Shown piece after piece: positions 1 to 8,682 of a DNA stretch of 64,000 bases. The position numbers were made by a program, and so were the translations under genes. Where the stretch lies: positions 1-64,000 of the forward strand of contig NZ_JAPZTZ010000023.1 of the NCBI RefSeq assembly GCF_027532945.1. Direction: 5' to 3'. Positions within the stretch are counted from its first letter, which is position 1. Each line of letters starts with the position of its first letter. This stretch comes from Phreatobacter sp. GTDB lineage: Bacteria; Pseudomonadota; Alphaproteobacteria; Rhizobiales; Phreatobacteraceae. The notes beneath the pieces are model-generated. The model worked only from the letters and a program-made list of their open reading frames with translations. It was not told where the DNA came from and made no database searches.

Positions 1-49
1 GACGCGTGTCCCGATATGCCGCCCGCGATCAACCGATCAGGAGATCATC

Positions 50-295
50 ATGAACTTCCGCACCCTGGCTCTCGCCACCCTCGCCATCGCTCCCCTCGCC
101 ACCGGCGCCCTCGCCGAGGACGTCTCCTCGTCCTTCGTCGGTACCCCGGAGCGCGACATCGTCAACACCGCCTCCCCCCGCGAGTTTACCGCCCCCCGCG
201 TGACCTATCGCTCCGCCCAGCGCGCCCAGAACGACGCGGCTCGCGCCTATGACCGCAACGCCGTTCCCGACTCCGCCGGCTCCCTGGGCCAGTAA
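50..295 (+). CDS. Small secreted protein of unknown function
   Basis: This 81-residue protein starts with a short lysine-free but arginine-containing N-terminus followed by a hydrophobic stretch ending at ALA-E around residue 23, a good Sec signal peptide. The remaining mature part is about 58 residues, hydrophilic, without cysteines, rich in Ala, Arg and Pro. A Shine-Dalgarno-like AGGAG lies 6-10 bases before the ATG. A strong intrinsic terminator follows 25 bases after the stop, so it is probably a single-gene unit. I do not recognise a family; a short periplasmic protein is all that can be said. Confidence 0.7.
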   Translation: MNFRTLALATLAIAPLATGALAEDVSSSFVGTPERDIVNTASPREFTAPRVTYRSAQRAQNDAARAYDRNAVPDSAGSLGQ

Positions 296-320
296 TCGGC
301 CGACACTCACAAGGCATGGA

Positions 321-348
321 AAAGCCGGGGCTCGCGCCCCGGCTTTTT
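321..348 (+). terminator. Intrinsic terminator of the small secreted protein gene
   Basis: A perfect 8-bp GC stem (324-331 with 336-343) closes a 4-base loop, extended by A:T pairs and followed by five T residues (344-348). It sits 25 bases after the stop at 295. Confidence 0.85.
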
Positions 349-426
349 CGTGAGCCTGACGCAACGCCGCGCGGCGGCCGGTGATGATCGGCGCCGTGAG
401 GCGGGGCGGAAGGAGAAGGGGAAGAA

Positions 427-503
427 TGGTACAGCCGCCCCGGATCGAACGGGGGACCTCCAGAGCCACAATCTGGCGCTCTAACCAACTGAGCTACGGC
501 TGC
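427..503 (-). tRNA. tRNA-His (anticodon GTG)
   Basis: The complement folds as a standard cloverleaf of 77 nt with encoded CCA (427-429). The anticodon loop TTGTGGC gives anticodon GTG for histidine. The acceptor stem runs from G1 (position 503) to U72, giving a G1-U72 wobble pair, and the discriminator is A73. The base before G1 is T, so no G-1 is encoded. This differs from the near-universal G-1:C73 of tRNA-His and matches the special tRNA-His class reported for Caulobacter and other alphaproteobacteria, whose HisRS reads the anticodon plus U72 and A73. Confidence 0.95.
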
Positions 504-642
504 ACGGCCCGGAGGGTCAAGCCCTGCGAGCGGCGCGCAACCTAGTCCGAAGGGTTCGGCAATGCAAGGCGCGCGCGACGCATTTTCGGAAGGCCTTTGG
601 AAATTCGCAAAGCCTTGAACGGCCACGCGGATTCAGCACCCA

Positions 643-672
643 CCAAGAAAAGGCCCGGGCCGAAGCCCGGGC
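643..672 (-). terminator. Candidate terminator downstream of the first phasin gene
   Basis: An 8-bp GC stem (653-660 with 665-672) with a TTCG loop on the minus strand is followed on that strand by CTTTTCTT. It lies about 75 bases after the phasin stop and would end minus-strand transcripts. Confidence 0.6.
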
Positions 673-709
673 TCAAGGTTCTGGCCGCGGCTGCAAGGAC
701 GCGGCCCGG

Positions 710-738
710 GAGAAAGCGCCTCCTCGCGAGCGAGGAGG
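710..738 (-). terminator. Hairpin immediately after the phasin stop
   Basis: An 8-bp inverted repeat (719-726 with 731-738) begins 9 bases beyond the phasin stop and is followed on the minus strand by GCGCTTTCT. The T-run is poor, so it may act together with the stronger hairpin further downstream. Confidence 0.45.
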
Positions 739-746
739 GGAATGGC

Positions 747-1289
747 TCAGGCGGTGGCGGTCTTGAGGACCTTGCCGACCTTCTCCTTGACCGGCTCGAT
801 GGTCTCGGTGGCGGTCTTCTGGGCGAGGGCGGTGAGATCCTTGCCCTGGGCCTGCATGGTCTCGAAGGCCTTGCGGACGAAGGCGGTCTGCAGCTCGATC
901 ACCTCGGCGACCGACTTGGCGCCCATCAGGTCGCGAGCATGGTCGAAGCTCGCGTTCATGTTGGTGCGGGCGGCCTCGATGCTCTTCAGGTGGAAGTCCT
1001 TCATGCCGGCGGAGGCGGTGACGTAGGTGTCCTCGACGAGGTCCGTGGTCTCCTCGGCAGCGGCCTTCATCTTGGCGTAGCCGTCCTTCATCTGTGCGAC
1101 CGCCTTGTCGGCGGCCTCACGCATGGCGGCCGGGACCTCCATCTTGGAGAGGTCGAAGGCGGCGCCGTCGAACTTCGGCATTTCGAACTTGGGCATCTCG
1201 AACTTCGTCATGTCGAAGGTCGGGAAGGGGAAGACCTGGGCGGCGGTGGCCGGCTTCTCGGTCTTGGGGGCTTTGGCGGCCTGGCTCAT
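747..1289 (-). CDS. Phasin family protein (PHA granule-associated)
   Basis: The protein has 180 residues from the ATG at 1289, which has AGGA about 10 bases upstream; the reading frame is open further upstream but that part does not look like protein. After a Lys/Pro-rich leader comes a repeated FEMPKFEMPKFD motif (about residues 25-40). A long amphipathic helical region follows with the phasin-typical pattern (FDHARDLMGAKSVAEVIELQ, then FVRKAFETMQAQ) and an amphipathic C-terminus. Phasins coat polyhydroxyalkanoate granules and limit their size. A second phasin lies 160 bases upstream on the same strand. The spacer between them holds a TGC-rich inverted pair resembling a PhaR operator, so expression may respond to polymer accumulation. 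Confidence 0.9.
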   Translation of the reverse strand: MSQAAKAPKTEKPATAAQVFPFPTFDMTKFEMPKFEMPKFDGAAFDLSKMEVPAAMREAADKAVAQMKDGYAKMKAAAEETTDLVEDTYVTASAGMKDFHLKSIEAARTNMNASFDHARDLMGAKSVAEVIELQTAFVRKAFETMQAQGKDLTALAQKTATETIEPVKEKVGKVLKTATA

Positions 1290-1412
1290 AGTGGGCAATC
1301 CTCGCGGGGAGCCTTGGCTTTGTAGCCGCCGGACCACTTCCCCGCTGGAGCCGGGCCGGCGCCGGGACGCGCGCTGGCGCCATCCCAATGCCGGATGCTC
1401 TATCAAGTTTGG

Positions 1413-1445
1413 TTGTGCATTGCAACAAACTATTGCATCGCACAA
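1413..1445 (-). promoter_or_regulatory. TGC-rich inverted repeat pair, candidate PhaR operator of the phasin gene
   Basis: The 13-mer TTGTGCATTGCAA at 1413-1425 is repeated in inverted orientation at 1433-1445 (TTGTGCGATGCAA on the minus strand, 11 of 13 matching). Each contains a TGCNNNGCA-like core. PhaR repressors of PHA-producing proteobacteria are known to bind TGC-rich sites with this type of core in phasin promoters. The pair lies 124-156 bases before the downstream phasin ATG. Assignment to PhaR is inferred; no phaR gene is in the window. Confidence 0.5.
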
Positions 1446-1449
1446 ATCA

Positions 1450-1830
1450 TCAGACCGGTTCTGTAGGATCCGCCAACCCGCCCTTGGCGGCCTTGCCGAG
1501 TTCGCGCGCCTGTTCCTCCATGGTCTTCAGCTGTTCCTTTAGGAAACGCTGCTGAATTTCCATCACCTCGGCCATGTCGCGGGCCTGAACGAGGCGTTGG
1601 GCATGTTCGAAGCTGGCGGCGACATTGGTCTCGGCGAAGGAGATGGCCTTGCGCCCGACCTCCTGGGCACTGGCCTGTACCGTGCCGGCGGAGGTTTCCA
1701 TGGCCGAGACAGTGCGCTGCGCCGCGCCGACAAAGCCATCGAAGGCCTTGCGCGCCTGTTCCACGCTCTTCTCGGCGAATTCCCGCATTTCCTGCGGAAT
1801 TTCGTAGCCGCCAGGGGCCTTGCCGCTCAT
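1450..1830 (-). CDS. Phasin family protein
   Basis: This 126-residue protein is almost entirely helical and shows the phasin_2 pattern: REFAEKSVEQARKAFDGFV near residue 16, AMETSAGTVQASAQEVGRKA in the middle, then SFEHAQRLVQARDMAEVMEI and FLKEQLKTMEEQARELGKAA. The ATG at 1830 has GGGAGG seven bases upstream. It precedes a second phasin gene on the same strand, but the 160-base spacer with a palindromic operator suggests separate promoters. The predicted role is to bind the PHA granule surface. The presence of two phasins implies an active PHA storage metabolism, although no PHA synthase is in this window. Confidence 0.88.
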   Translation of the reverse strand: MSGKAPGGYEIPQEMREFAEKSVEQARKAFDGFVGAAQRTVSAMETSAGTVQASAQEVGRKAISFAETNVAASFEHAQRLVQARDMAEVMEIQQRFLKEQLKTMEEQARELGKAAKGGLADPTEPV

Positions 1831-1914
1831 GCAAACCTCCCGAATCGCTCGCAGTCGCCTGCCGCAGGGGCATCCTAAGCCCCGGCCGGCAGCCGACGGA
1901 AGCCTCGGAAAGGA

Positions 1915-2748
1915 CTACGCGCGGCCGGGACGTTCGGATGCAGGGGGCGACGAGGCCTGGCGCGCCAGCTCGGCCCTGAGTGCCGCAAGTTCCTCCATCA
2001 CCGCGTCGAGGCGGCGAGCAACGTCCGTGGCGTCGCCCGATGCGGTTGCGGCGGCGGCCTTGTCCTGGGCGGCATCGGTATCGAGCGCCGTCACCACGAC
2101 ACCGATGAAGAGGTTCAGCGCCATGAAGGCGGAGATCACCATGAACAGGATGATGACGAACCAGCCGAAGGTGAATCCCTTCTCGGTGAGCGGCTTGACG
2201 ATGCCGTTCGACCAGTCGTCGAAGGTCATGGCCTGGAACAGCGTGTAGGCCGAGGCGCCGAGCGAACCGAACTGGTCAGGCAGCGCATCGCCATAGAGCT
2301 TCGTCACCACCACGGCGAAGACGTAGAAGATGATGCCGAGCAGCAGACCGATGGAGCCCATGCCGGGCATGGCGGTGATGAGGCCGCCGACCACGCGCCT
2401 GAGCGAGGGGATGGCGGTGATCAGCCTCAGGACGCGCAGGACGCGCAGCGCCCGCAGCACTGACAGGCTGTCGGTCGCCGGCACCAGGGCGATGAGGACG
2501 ACGAAGAGGTCGAACAGGCTCCAGGGATCGCGGAAGAAAGCACCGCGGCGCACCGCGATGCGGGCGACGAGTTCGGCCACGAAGATGCCGAGGATGACCG
2601 TGTCGATGGCAACCAGGACCGAGCCGAAGCGGCTCATCGCTGTCGGGCTCGTCTCCAGGCCCAAAGTGATCGCATTGACCACGATGAGGGCAATGATGAC
2701 GCGCTCGAAGCGCGGGTTCTCGATGAGACGGCGCAACGTTTCGATCAT
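1915..2748 (-). CDS. Bacterial voltage-gated cation channel (NaChBac/NavAb family) with a DDWSN selectivity filter
   Basis: The protein of 277 residues has the single-domain six-helix plan of prokaryotic Nav channels. S1 to S3 occupy about residues 16-90. The S4 voltage sensor (about 95-110) carries arginines at every third position (R99, R102, R105, R108). S5 covers about 131-150, and a pore helix with the filter TFDDWSN follows at 175-181, then S6 (about 193-222). A C-terminal heptad stretch (about 243-262) would form the usual tetrameric coiled coil. Four subunits make one inner-membrane pore. The filter differs from the sodium-type TLESWS: the key glutamate is aspartate and the next residue is also aspartate, as in the calcium-selective NavAb variants made in the laboratory. 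Calcium or mixed selectivity is therefore a reasonable inference, not proven. Confidence 0.9.
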   Translation of the reverse strand: MIETLRRLIENPRFERVIIALIVVNAITLGLETSPTAMSRFGSVLVAIDTVILGIFVAELVARIAVRRGAFFRDPWSLFDLFVVLIALVPATDSLSVLRALRVLRVLRLITAIPSLRRVVGGLITAMPGMGSIGLLLGIIFYVFAVVVTKLYGDALPDQFGSLGASAYTLFQAMTFDDWSNGIVKPLTEKGFTFGWFVIILFMVISAFMALNLFIGVVVTALDTDAAQDKAAAATASGDATDVARRLDAVMEELAALRAELARQASSPPASERPGRA

Positions 2749-3007
2749 GGCGCGGCGTATGGCTCGGGAGTTGTGGAGGGACGCAGGTGACCGGCTACCA
2801 CGGACCCCTTGACTACCGCCACGGAACAGATGTCACAGGTCGCCATGGTCGCGCGCCAAGGTTAACCCTAATCGGCGGTTGACGCTTCGTGAGCCCCGCC
2901 GCGCCGTGGACCTTTCGGCTCTGTTCCGACACAATCCATCAACACATCCTTCACCAATGGGCCGCGCCGGTGGCGCCGGCCCATCTCCTGTCCACGGGAT
3001 CGACCGC

Positions 3008-6000
3008 ATGACGTCTTCGTTCCCCAGCCCGTCCACGATCCTGTCCGAGCCCGAGGTCGCGCGCCTCGTGGCCGAGCCGGGCCCGTGGTGGCTGTGGACG
3101 GCGGATGCCGCGCGTCTGGTGGCGGCCAACACCACCGGCGCCCGCGCCATGGGGGCGACCGGCGTCGGCCCGGCGCTGGAGCGCACCTACTCGACCAGCC
3201 ACGCCTTCGCGGGCCAGGTGGCGCGGCTCGCTCCGAGCCTGCCGGCCGATGGCACGCCGCGTCAGGAGCGTCTGCGCATCGCTGGCCGCTTCGGGTCGGA
3301 AAGCGTCACCGCCGAGGCCTTTCGCATCCGTGCCGGGGAGGTCAGCCTCCTTGCCGTCCGCATCCCGGCCCTGCGCCGTGGCACGCCGCGCGAGGCGGTG
3401 CTCGGCTTCGTTGCCGACCTGCGCCTGCCGGCCCTCGCCTTCACGGCGGACGGCGCCCCCCTGGCGGCGAGCGATGCCTCCCATCCCCTGGCCGGTGCGG
3501 CACTTCGCGACCTCGTCGGCCCCGCCCATGACCAGTTGACCGCGCAGCTTGCGGCCCATGGCCGGGCCGTCGTCGATCTCGTCAACGGCCCCATGACCGT
3601 CATTGCGGTTCCCGGCACGGGCGTGCTCCTGGCGCTGCCCGCGCCCATCTCGGCCGATCAGGCGCCGACGGGCCTCAGGCTCGTCGCCGGAGCGCCAGAG
3701 GCACCGGCGCAGAAGATCACCCCGGCCGCAGACGCGCCGGTGGTGGAAGAGCCAGCCGCACCGCAGCCGGTCGTCGCCGAGACTGAAGCCACCGAGCCGG
3801 TCGTCGAAGAGCCCGTGATCGAGGCTACGGCCCCGGATGAAGCGCCGGCGGCTGCCTCGGAAGCGTCCGAGCCTGCGACCCCGCCCGTGGCTGAGCCGCC
3901 TGCCGCCGATACGATCGCCGACGAACCGGCCGTCGTGGCCGAAACCATCGCGAGCGCCGAGACTGCACCCACCGACACGGTCGTGGCCGATGTGCCTTCG
4001 GCCGATCTCAGTGTTGCCCCGGCCGCCGTGACGGAGGAGCCGGAGGAGGACACGTCGCTCGCGCCGCCTCAGCGCTTCGCCTGGAAGATGGATGGCGAGA
4101 CCCGCTTCCACGGGATTTCCCCGGACGAGGTCGCCGGCCCCGCCGGGCTGACGCTCGACGAGGCCGTGGCCCGCTACGGCATGGACCCCGATGGTGCGCT
4201 CAGCCGCGCCGTGACCGCCCGCCGCCCCTTCAGCGGCGTGCCCGCGCTCTGGCCGCTCGGTCTCGGACGCCGTCGCCTTGCCGTGACGCTCGCGGCCTTC
4301 CCTGCCCTGCGCGACGGAAGCTTCCAGGGCTATGCCGGCTTCGGCCTCGTGGTCGAGGAAGCCGCGCCGGCGATTGCCGATGCAGCGTCAGAGACGGCCT
4401 CCGGGCAGACGCCCGTAACGGTCGTCGCGGACGAGGCTCCGGTGATCGACGAGACGATCACCCAGGAGCCGATCACCGAAGAGCCGATCACCGAAAAGCC
4501 TATCGATGACGAGGCCGCGACCACCGAGGTGGCGGTGGTGAGCGAGGCCCTGGCCGACGCGACGTTGCACGAGGCATCGGAAACGGTGGCCGAGCAGGCC
4601 CAAGAGGCCCTGCCCGAAACCGGGACCCCGGAGGCGATGCCTGTTGCGGGCGTTGCGGAGGCTGCTGCCGAGGAGGTCACGGCCGGCGAGGATTCGTCGC
4701 AGACTCCCGACCTGCCGTCCGCGCCGGACGCGGCGGTGGCTGAGGCCGACCATGCCGCCCTGGCGGTCGAGACGCCGGAGGTTACCTCCGAGACGTCCGA
4801 CACCACCACCGAGGCTCCTGCTCCCGACGCTCCGACTGCCGAAACGGACGCCACGGCCGAGCCGCGCCCTGCCGGTGACGCAAGGCCGATGTTGACCGTC
4901 GTCACGACCCCGCCCAATGTCGTCGCCCTGCGCAGCACGGTCGGGCAGGACCCGAAGCGGCCCGGCCTGTCGCCAGGCGAGCGCAATGCGTTCCGCGAGA
5001 TCGCGCGAGCGCTGGGCGTGCGCACCGAGGACGGCACCGCGGAGACCGGTCCCGCCGCTGCGGCGCCGCTGCCGCCGCCCGCGGAACAGGCGCGCGAACC
5101 GGTGGTCGCACCTCTCGCCCCGACCTCGTCGGATGTCCCCGCTCCTGCGGCCGACGAGGCCCGCCCGACCGAGATCGCAGACGCGCCTTCCGTCGCTCCG
5201 GCCGATGCCGAGGCGTCCGACCAGGAGGCGCCTGCCGAGGAGACGCCTGCCAAGGAGACGCCCGCCGAGGATGTCCCCGCCGCAGCGGCGCCCGTGGCCT
5301 ATGTGGCATCCGGTACGCCGCACGGCCCTGTCCCCAGTGCCTTTGCCGGCGGCGGCGAGCCTTCACAGGATGCCGCTGCGCTGCTGGACAAGGTGCCGGC
5401 CGGCCTCGTCGTCCATCGCGGCAATGCCGTGCTCTTCGCCAACCGCACCCTGCTCGACTGGATCGGCTTCGCCTCGGCGACGGAGCTGGAGGATGCCGGC
5501 GGCGTGGCGCGCCTCTTCGCCGGTGGTCCTGACGACCATGCCGGCGCCGTGGCACTGACCACCCGGACCGGAGAGGCCGTCGCCGTCGACGCGCATCTCT
5601 CCCGCATCGCCTGGGGTGGCGAGGCCGCCTTTCTCTTCACGCTCACCCGCCACGTCGCCGACCCGCAGGCCGAGGCGGAGTCGACCACACTCACCGAGCT
5701 GCGCGGCCGCCTCGACGAGGTCGAGCAGATCCTCGACACGGCCACCGACGGCATCGTCATCGTCAATGCCGACGCCTCCATCGAGAGCATGAACCGCTCC
5801 GCCGAGGCGCTGTTCGGCTACGAGGCCGCCGAGGTGAAGGGCCGATCCATCACCGCGCTCTTCGCGCCCGAAAGCCACCGCTCGGCGCTCGACTATTGCG
5901 ACGGGCTGCTCTCGAACGGCGTCGCCAGTGTGCTCAACGACGGCCGTCAGGTCATCGGCCGGGTGAAGCAGGGTGGCCTCATCCCGCTCTACATGACCAT

Positions 6001-6823
6001 GGGCCGCACGGGACCTGCCGCACGACCGAAGCTCGCCGCCGTCTTCCGCGACATGACGCATTGGAAGAAAGCGGAGGAGGACCTCATCGCCGCCAAGCGC
6101 CAGGCCGAGCGGGCCTCGTCGCAGAAGTCGGATTTCCTCGCCAAGATCAGCCATGAGATCCGCACGCCGCTGAACGCGATCATCGGCTTCTCCGAGGTGA
6201 TGATGGAGGAGCGCTTCGGCCCCATGGGCAACGAGCGCTACCGCGACTACCTCAAGGACATCCACGCCTCCGGCGGCCATGTCCTGTCGCTGATCAACGA
6301 CCTGCTCGACCTCTCCAAGATCGAGGCCGGCAAGCTGGAGCTGTCCTTCACCAGCGTCGACCTCAACGACATGATCCAGTCGAGCGTGGCGATCATGCAG
6401 CCCCAGGCGAACCGCGAGCGCGTCATCATCCGCTCGTCGCTGCAGCCGCGCCTGCCGAACGTCGTCGCCGATTCCCGCTCGCTGCGGCAGATCGTGCTGA
6501 ACCTCCTCTCCAATGCCGTGAAGTTCACCCCGGCCGGCGGCCAGATCATCGTCTCGACCGGTCTGTCGGACCTCGGCGAGGCGGTGCTGAGGGTGCGCGA
6601 CACCGGCATCGGCATGACCGAAACCGAGCTGAAGGCCGCCATGGAGCCGTTCCGCCAGGTGCTCACCGCCAATCCGCGCGGCGCCAAGGGCACCGGCCTC
6701 GGCCTGCCGCTGACCAAGGCGCTGGTGGAGGCCAACCGCGCCTCCTTCGCCATCTCCTCGACCCCCAACCAGGGCACGCTGGTGGAGGTGGTCTTCCCGC
6801 CGACGCGGGTGCTGGCGGAATAG
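3008..6823 (+). CDS. Large PAS-domain sensor histidine kinase, PdhS/PleC/DivJ type
   Basis: The chosen ATG gives 1271 residues; an in-frame start 129 bases upstream exists, but that extension looks non-coding. The N-terminal part (about 10-225) is PAS-like, beginning around PWWLWTADAARLV. Very long Ala/Glu/Pro/Thr-rich stretches (about 230-350 and 455-775) flank a short globular piece. Two PAS-like segments follow, at about 788-880 and 897-1020. The HisKA box has phospho-accepting H1049 in SHEIRTPLNAIIGF, then the HATPase motifs NLLSNAVKF, DTGIGM and GTGLGLPL. The region after the H-box (RFGPMG, DLLDLSKIEAGK) is typical of alphaproteobacterial kinases acting on DivK and PleD. No transmembrane segment is evident. 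It probably controls cell-cycle or polarity signalling. It converges with vapC one base past its stop. Confidence 0.85.
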   Translation: MTSSFPSPSTILSEPEVARLVAEPGPWWLWTADAARLVAANTTGARAMGATGVGPALERTYSTSHAFAGQVARLAPSLPADGTPRQERLRIAGRFGSESVTAEAFRIRAGEVSLLAVRIPALRRGTPREAVLGFVADLRLPALAFTADGAPLAASDASHPLAGAALRDLVGPAHDQLTAQLAAHGRAVVDLVNGPMTVIAVPGTGVLLALPAPISADQAPTGLRLVAGAPEAPAQKITPAADAPVVEEPAAPQPVVAETEATEPVVEEPVIEATAPDEAPAAASEASEPATPPVAEPPAADTIADEPAVVAETIASAETAPTDTVVADVPSADLSVAPAAVTEEPEEDTSLAPPQRFAWKMDGETRFHGISPDEVAGPAGLTLDEAVARYGMDPDGALSRAVTARRPFSGVPALWPLGLGRRRLAVTLAAFPALRDGSFQGYAGFGLVVEEAAPAIADAASETASGQTPVTVVADEAPVIDETITQEPITEEPITEKPIDDEAATTEVAVVSEALADATLHEASETVAEQAQEALPETGTPEAMPVAGVAEAAAEEVTAGEDSSQTPDLPSAPDAAVAEADHAALAVETPEVTSETSDTTTEAPAPDAPTAETDATAEPRPAGDARPMLTVVTTPPNVVALRSTVGQDPKRPGLSPGERNAFREIARALGVRTEDGTAETGPAAAAPLPPPAEQAREPVVAPLAPTSSDVPAPAADEARPTEIADAPSVAPADAEASDQEAPAEETPAKETPAEDVPAAAAPVAYVASGTPHGPVPSAFAGGGEPSQDAAALLDKVPAGLVVHRGNAVLFANRTLLDWIGFASATELEDAGGVARLFAGGPDDHAGAVALTTRTGEAVAVDAHLSRIAWGGEAAFLFTLTRHVADPQAEAESTTLTELRGRLDEVEQILDTATDGIVIVNADASIESMNRSAEALFGYEAAEVKGRSITALFAPESHRSALDYCDGLLSNGVASVLNDGRQVIGRVKQGGLIPLYMTMGRTGPAARPKLAAVFRDMTHWKKAEEDLIAAKRQAERASSQKSDFLAKISHEIRTPLNAIIGFSEVMMEERFGPMGNERYRDYLKDIHASGGHVLSLINDLLDLSKIEAGKLELSFTSVDLNDMIQSSVAIMQPQANRERVIIRSSLQPRLPNVVADSRSLRQIVLNLLSNAVKFTPAGGQIIVSTGLSDLGEAVLRVRDTGIGMTETELKAAMEPFRQVLTANPRGAKGTGLGLPLTKALVEANRASFAISSTPNQGTLVEVVFPPTRVLAE

Positions 6824-6824
6824 C

Positions 6825-7226
6825 TCAGTCCGGCGAGACCAGGGCGAGCGTCGGAAAATAGGTCCGATAGCGCGCCGGATCTCGGGTCAACAGGGGCCAG
6901 CCGCGAGCAACGGCGTGGGCACCGATGAAAAAGTCGGGCAGAACGCCAGTCCGGACACCACCCGCGCGCCGATAGGCCTGGAACGCTTTCCCCGCCACGA
7001 ATAGGGCCTCGCGAGGTATCGGATCGACAACGAGGCCGACCTCTCCGATGGTCGCGTCGACCTCGTCGATCCCGGCAAAGCGCACCGACAGTTCGGCGTA
7101 AACCACATCGTTGATCGCAACGAGACCGTCGGTCAGCGAAAGCGCAAGGCGGGCCGCGCTCCAGGCTGCCCAGAGCGGATCGTCGGTGACGATGTCCAGC
7201 AGGACATTCGTATCGACGAGCATCAT
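6825..7226 (-). CDS. vapC: PIN-domain toxin (VapC-like RNase)
   Basis: The protein of 133 residues opens with [11 protein letters not shown], the first acidic motif of PIN nucleases. A conserved Glu (AELSVRF) follows near residue 44, and the DFFIGAHA motif with [10 protein letters not shown] gives the remaining acidic residues. PIN toxins of VapBC modules cleave tRNA or rRNA with a bound metal ion until neutralised by the antitoxin. The start overlaps the stop of the upstream AbrB-type antitoxin in an ATGA arrangement, the typical coupled toxin-antitoxin layout. A second ATG three bases downstream is equally possible as the start. Confidence 0.87.
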   Translation of the reverse strand: MMLVDTNVLLDIVTDDPLWAAWSAARLALSLTDGLVAINDVVYAELSVRFAGIDEVDATIGEVGLVVDPIPREALFVAGKAFQAYRRAGGVRTGVLPDFFIGAHAVARGWPLLTRDPARYRTYFPTLALVSPD

Positions 7227-7471
7227 TCGACCGGATCACCGCGTGTCAAAGCCATGACTTCGTCAGTGCTCATGCCGGGACCGGCGATGCCGCGGATTCG
7301 GGCCACACGTTCGGCGGCGGTCCGGCGCGTGGCCGCGGGGGCCTTGCTCATGATGATTTCACCAGCCGAGCCGCTGGTGAATTCCACCTTGCTGCCGGGG
7401 ACTATGCCGAGCGCGTCGCGAACCCGCTTGGGGATCGTCACCTGGCCCTTCTGCGTCACGGTCGTCGCCAT
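7223..7471 (-). CDS. vapB: AbrB/MazE-type antitoxin (VapB-like)
   Basis: This 82-residue protein has an N-terminal swapped-hairpin DNA-binding domain of the AbrB family ([20 protein letters not shown], then PGSKVEF), about residues 4-45. A basic linker and an acidic C-terminal tail follow and would bind and block the PIN toxin encoded directly downstream with a 4-base overlap. Such antitoxins also repress their own promoter, presumably in the stretch between 7472 and 7644. The convergent kinase gene and divergent trpS set the limits of this two-gene unit. Confidence 0.87.
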   Translation of the reverse strand: MATTVTQKGQVTIPKRVRDALGIVPGSKVEFTSGSAGEIIMSKAPAATRRTAAERVARIRGIAGPGMSTDEVMALTRGDPVE

Positions 7472-7644
7472 GGCGAAGCTCCAGTCTTACCTGTCCTGAC
7501 CGAAGTATTACCATGCCGGTGGACGTCTTGCCACGCGCCCCCGCAGGCCAGCGTGCCGCGAGCCTTGAATCCCCCTGCGCCTCATGCGAGGAAGCCCGCC
7601 TTCGGCGCGGCAGACGGCCGCCCCTGCTTTGGGATTCCACCACC

Positions 7645-8682
7645 ATGGCGACCTTCAAGCCGCTCGTCTTCTCCGGCATGCAGCCGTCCGGCGACCTGCA
7701 CCTCGGCAATTATCTCGGCGCGCTGGTGAACTGGGTCGCCATGCAGGAGACCCACGACTGCATCTATTGCGTCGTCGACCTGCACGCGATCACCGTCTGG
7801 CAGGACCCGAAGGCGCTGCAGAAGGCGATCCGCGAGGTCACCGCCGCCTATATCGCTGCCGGCATCGACCCCAAGCGCTCCATCCTGTTCAACCAGAGCC
7901 AGGTCCACGAGCATGCCGAGCTGGCCTGGGTGTTCAATTGCATTGCGCGCATGGGCTGGATGAACCGCATGACGCAGTTCAAGGAGAAGGCCGGCAAGGA
8001 CAAGGAGAACGCCTCGCTCGGCCTCTTCGCCTATCCGAGCCTGATGGCCGCCGACATCCTCGCCTATCGCGCCACCCATGTGCCGGTCGGCGACGACCAG
8101 AAGCAGCACCTGGAGCTGACCCGCGACATCGCCATCAAGTTCAACAATGACTATGCCGAGCGCATCGCCGAGCTCGGCCATGGCGATGCCTTCTTCCCCG
8201 TCACCGAGCCGGTGATCATCGGCCCGGCGACGCGTGTCATGAGCCTGCGCGATGGCACCAAGAAGATGTCGAAGTCGGACCCCTCCGACTATTCTCGCAT
8301 CGCCCTCACCGATGACGCCGACACCATCGCGCAGAAGATCCGCAAGGCGCGCACCGACCCGGAGGCGCTGCCGAGCGAGGAGGCGGGGCTGAAGGGCCGC
8401 GCCGAGGCCGACAACCTCGTCGGCATCTTCGCAGCGCTGGCCGGCCGCACCAAGGCCGACGTGCTGGCGGAGTTCGGTGGCGGCCAGTTCTCCACCTTCA
8501 AAGCGGCGCTCGCCGACCTGTCGGTGGCCAAGCTCTCGCCGATCACCGCCGAGATGAAGCGGCTCGTCGCCGACCCCGCCGAGATCGACCGCATCCTCGC
8601 CCAGGGCGCCGAGCGGGCACGGGCGGTGGCGCGTCCGGTGATGGATTCGGTCAAGGACATTGTCGGCTTCGTCCGCGGCTGA
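7645..8682 (+). CDS. trpS: Tryptophan--tRNA ligase
   Basis: The protein of 345 residues charges tRNA-Trp with tryptophan in the cytoplasm. The class I signature appears as [11 protein letters not shown] (about 16-26), the equivalent of HIGH. The second signature is KMSKS at 207-211. The length is normal for bacterial TrpRS. The ATG at 7645 is preferred because the protein from [16 protein letters not shown] matches the usual TrpRS N-terminus, whereas the longer open frame starting at 7513 adds an unlikely Arg/Pro-rich leader. No strong ribosome binding site is visible. It stands alone between the VapBC pair and the amino-acid transporter genes. Confidence 0.97.
   Translation: MATFKPLVFSGMQPSGDLHLGNYLGALVNWVAMQETHDCIYCVVDLHAITVWQDPKALQKAIREVTAAYIAAGIDPKRSILFNQSQVHEHAELAWVFNCIARMGWMNRMTQFKEKAGKDKENASLGLFAYPSLMAADILAYRATHVPVGDDQKQHLELTRDIAIKFNNDYAERIAELGHGDAFFPVTEPVIIGPATRVMSLRDGTKKMSKSDPSDYSRIALTDDADTIAQKIRKARTDPEALPSEEAGLKGRAEADNLVGIFAALAGRTKADVLAEFGGGQFSTFKAALADLSVAKLSPITAEMKRLVADPAEIDRILAQGAERARAVARPVMDSVKDIVGFVRG

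Noticed and set aside
597-1325. 242-residue plus-strand Gly/Leu-rich open frame over the phasin gene
   Set aside because: It is the complementary shadow of the phasin codons; repeated GLGG/HLEL text reflects the phasin FEMPKF repeats.
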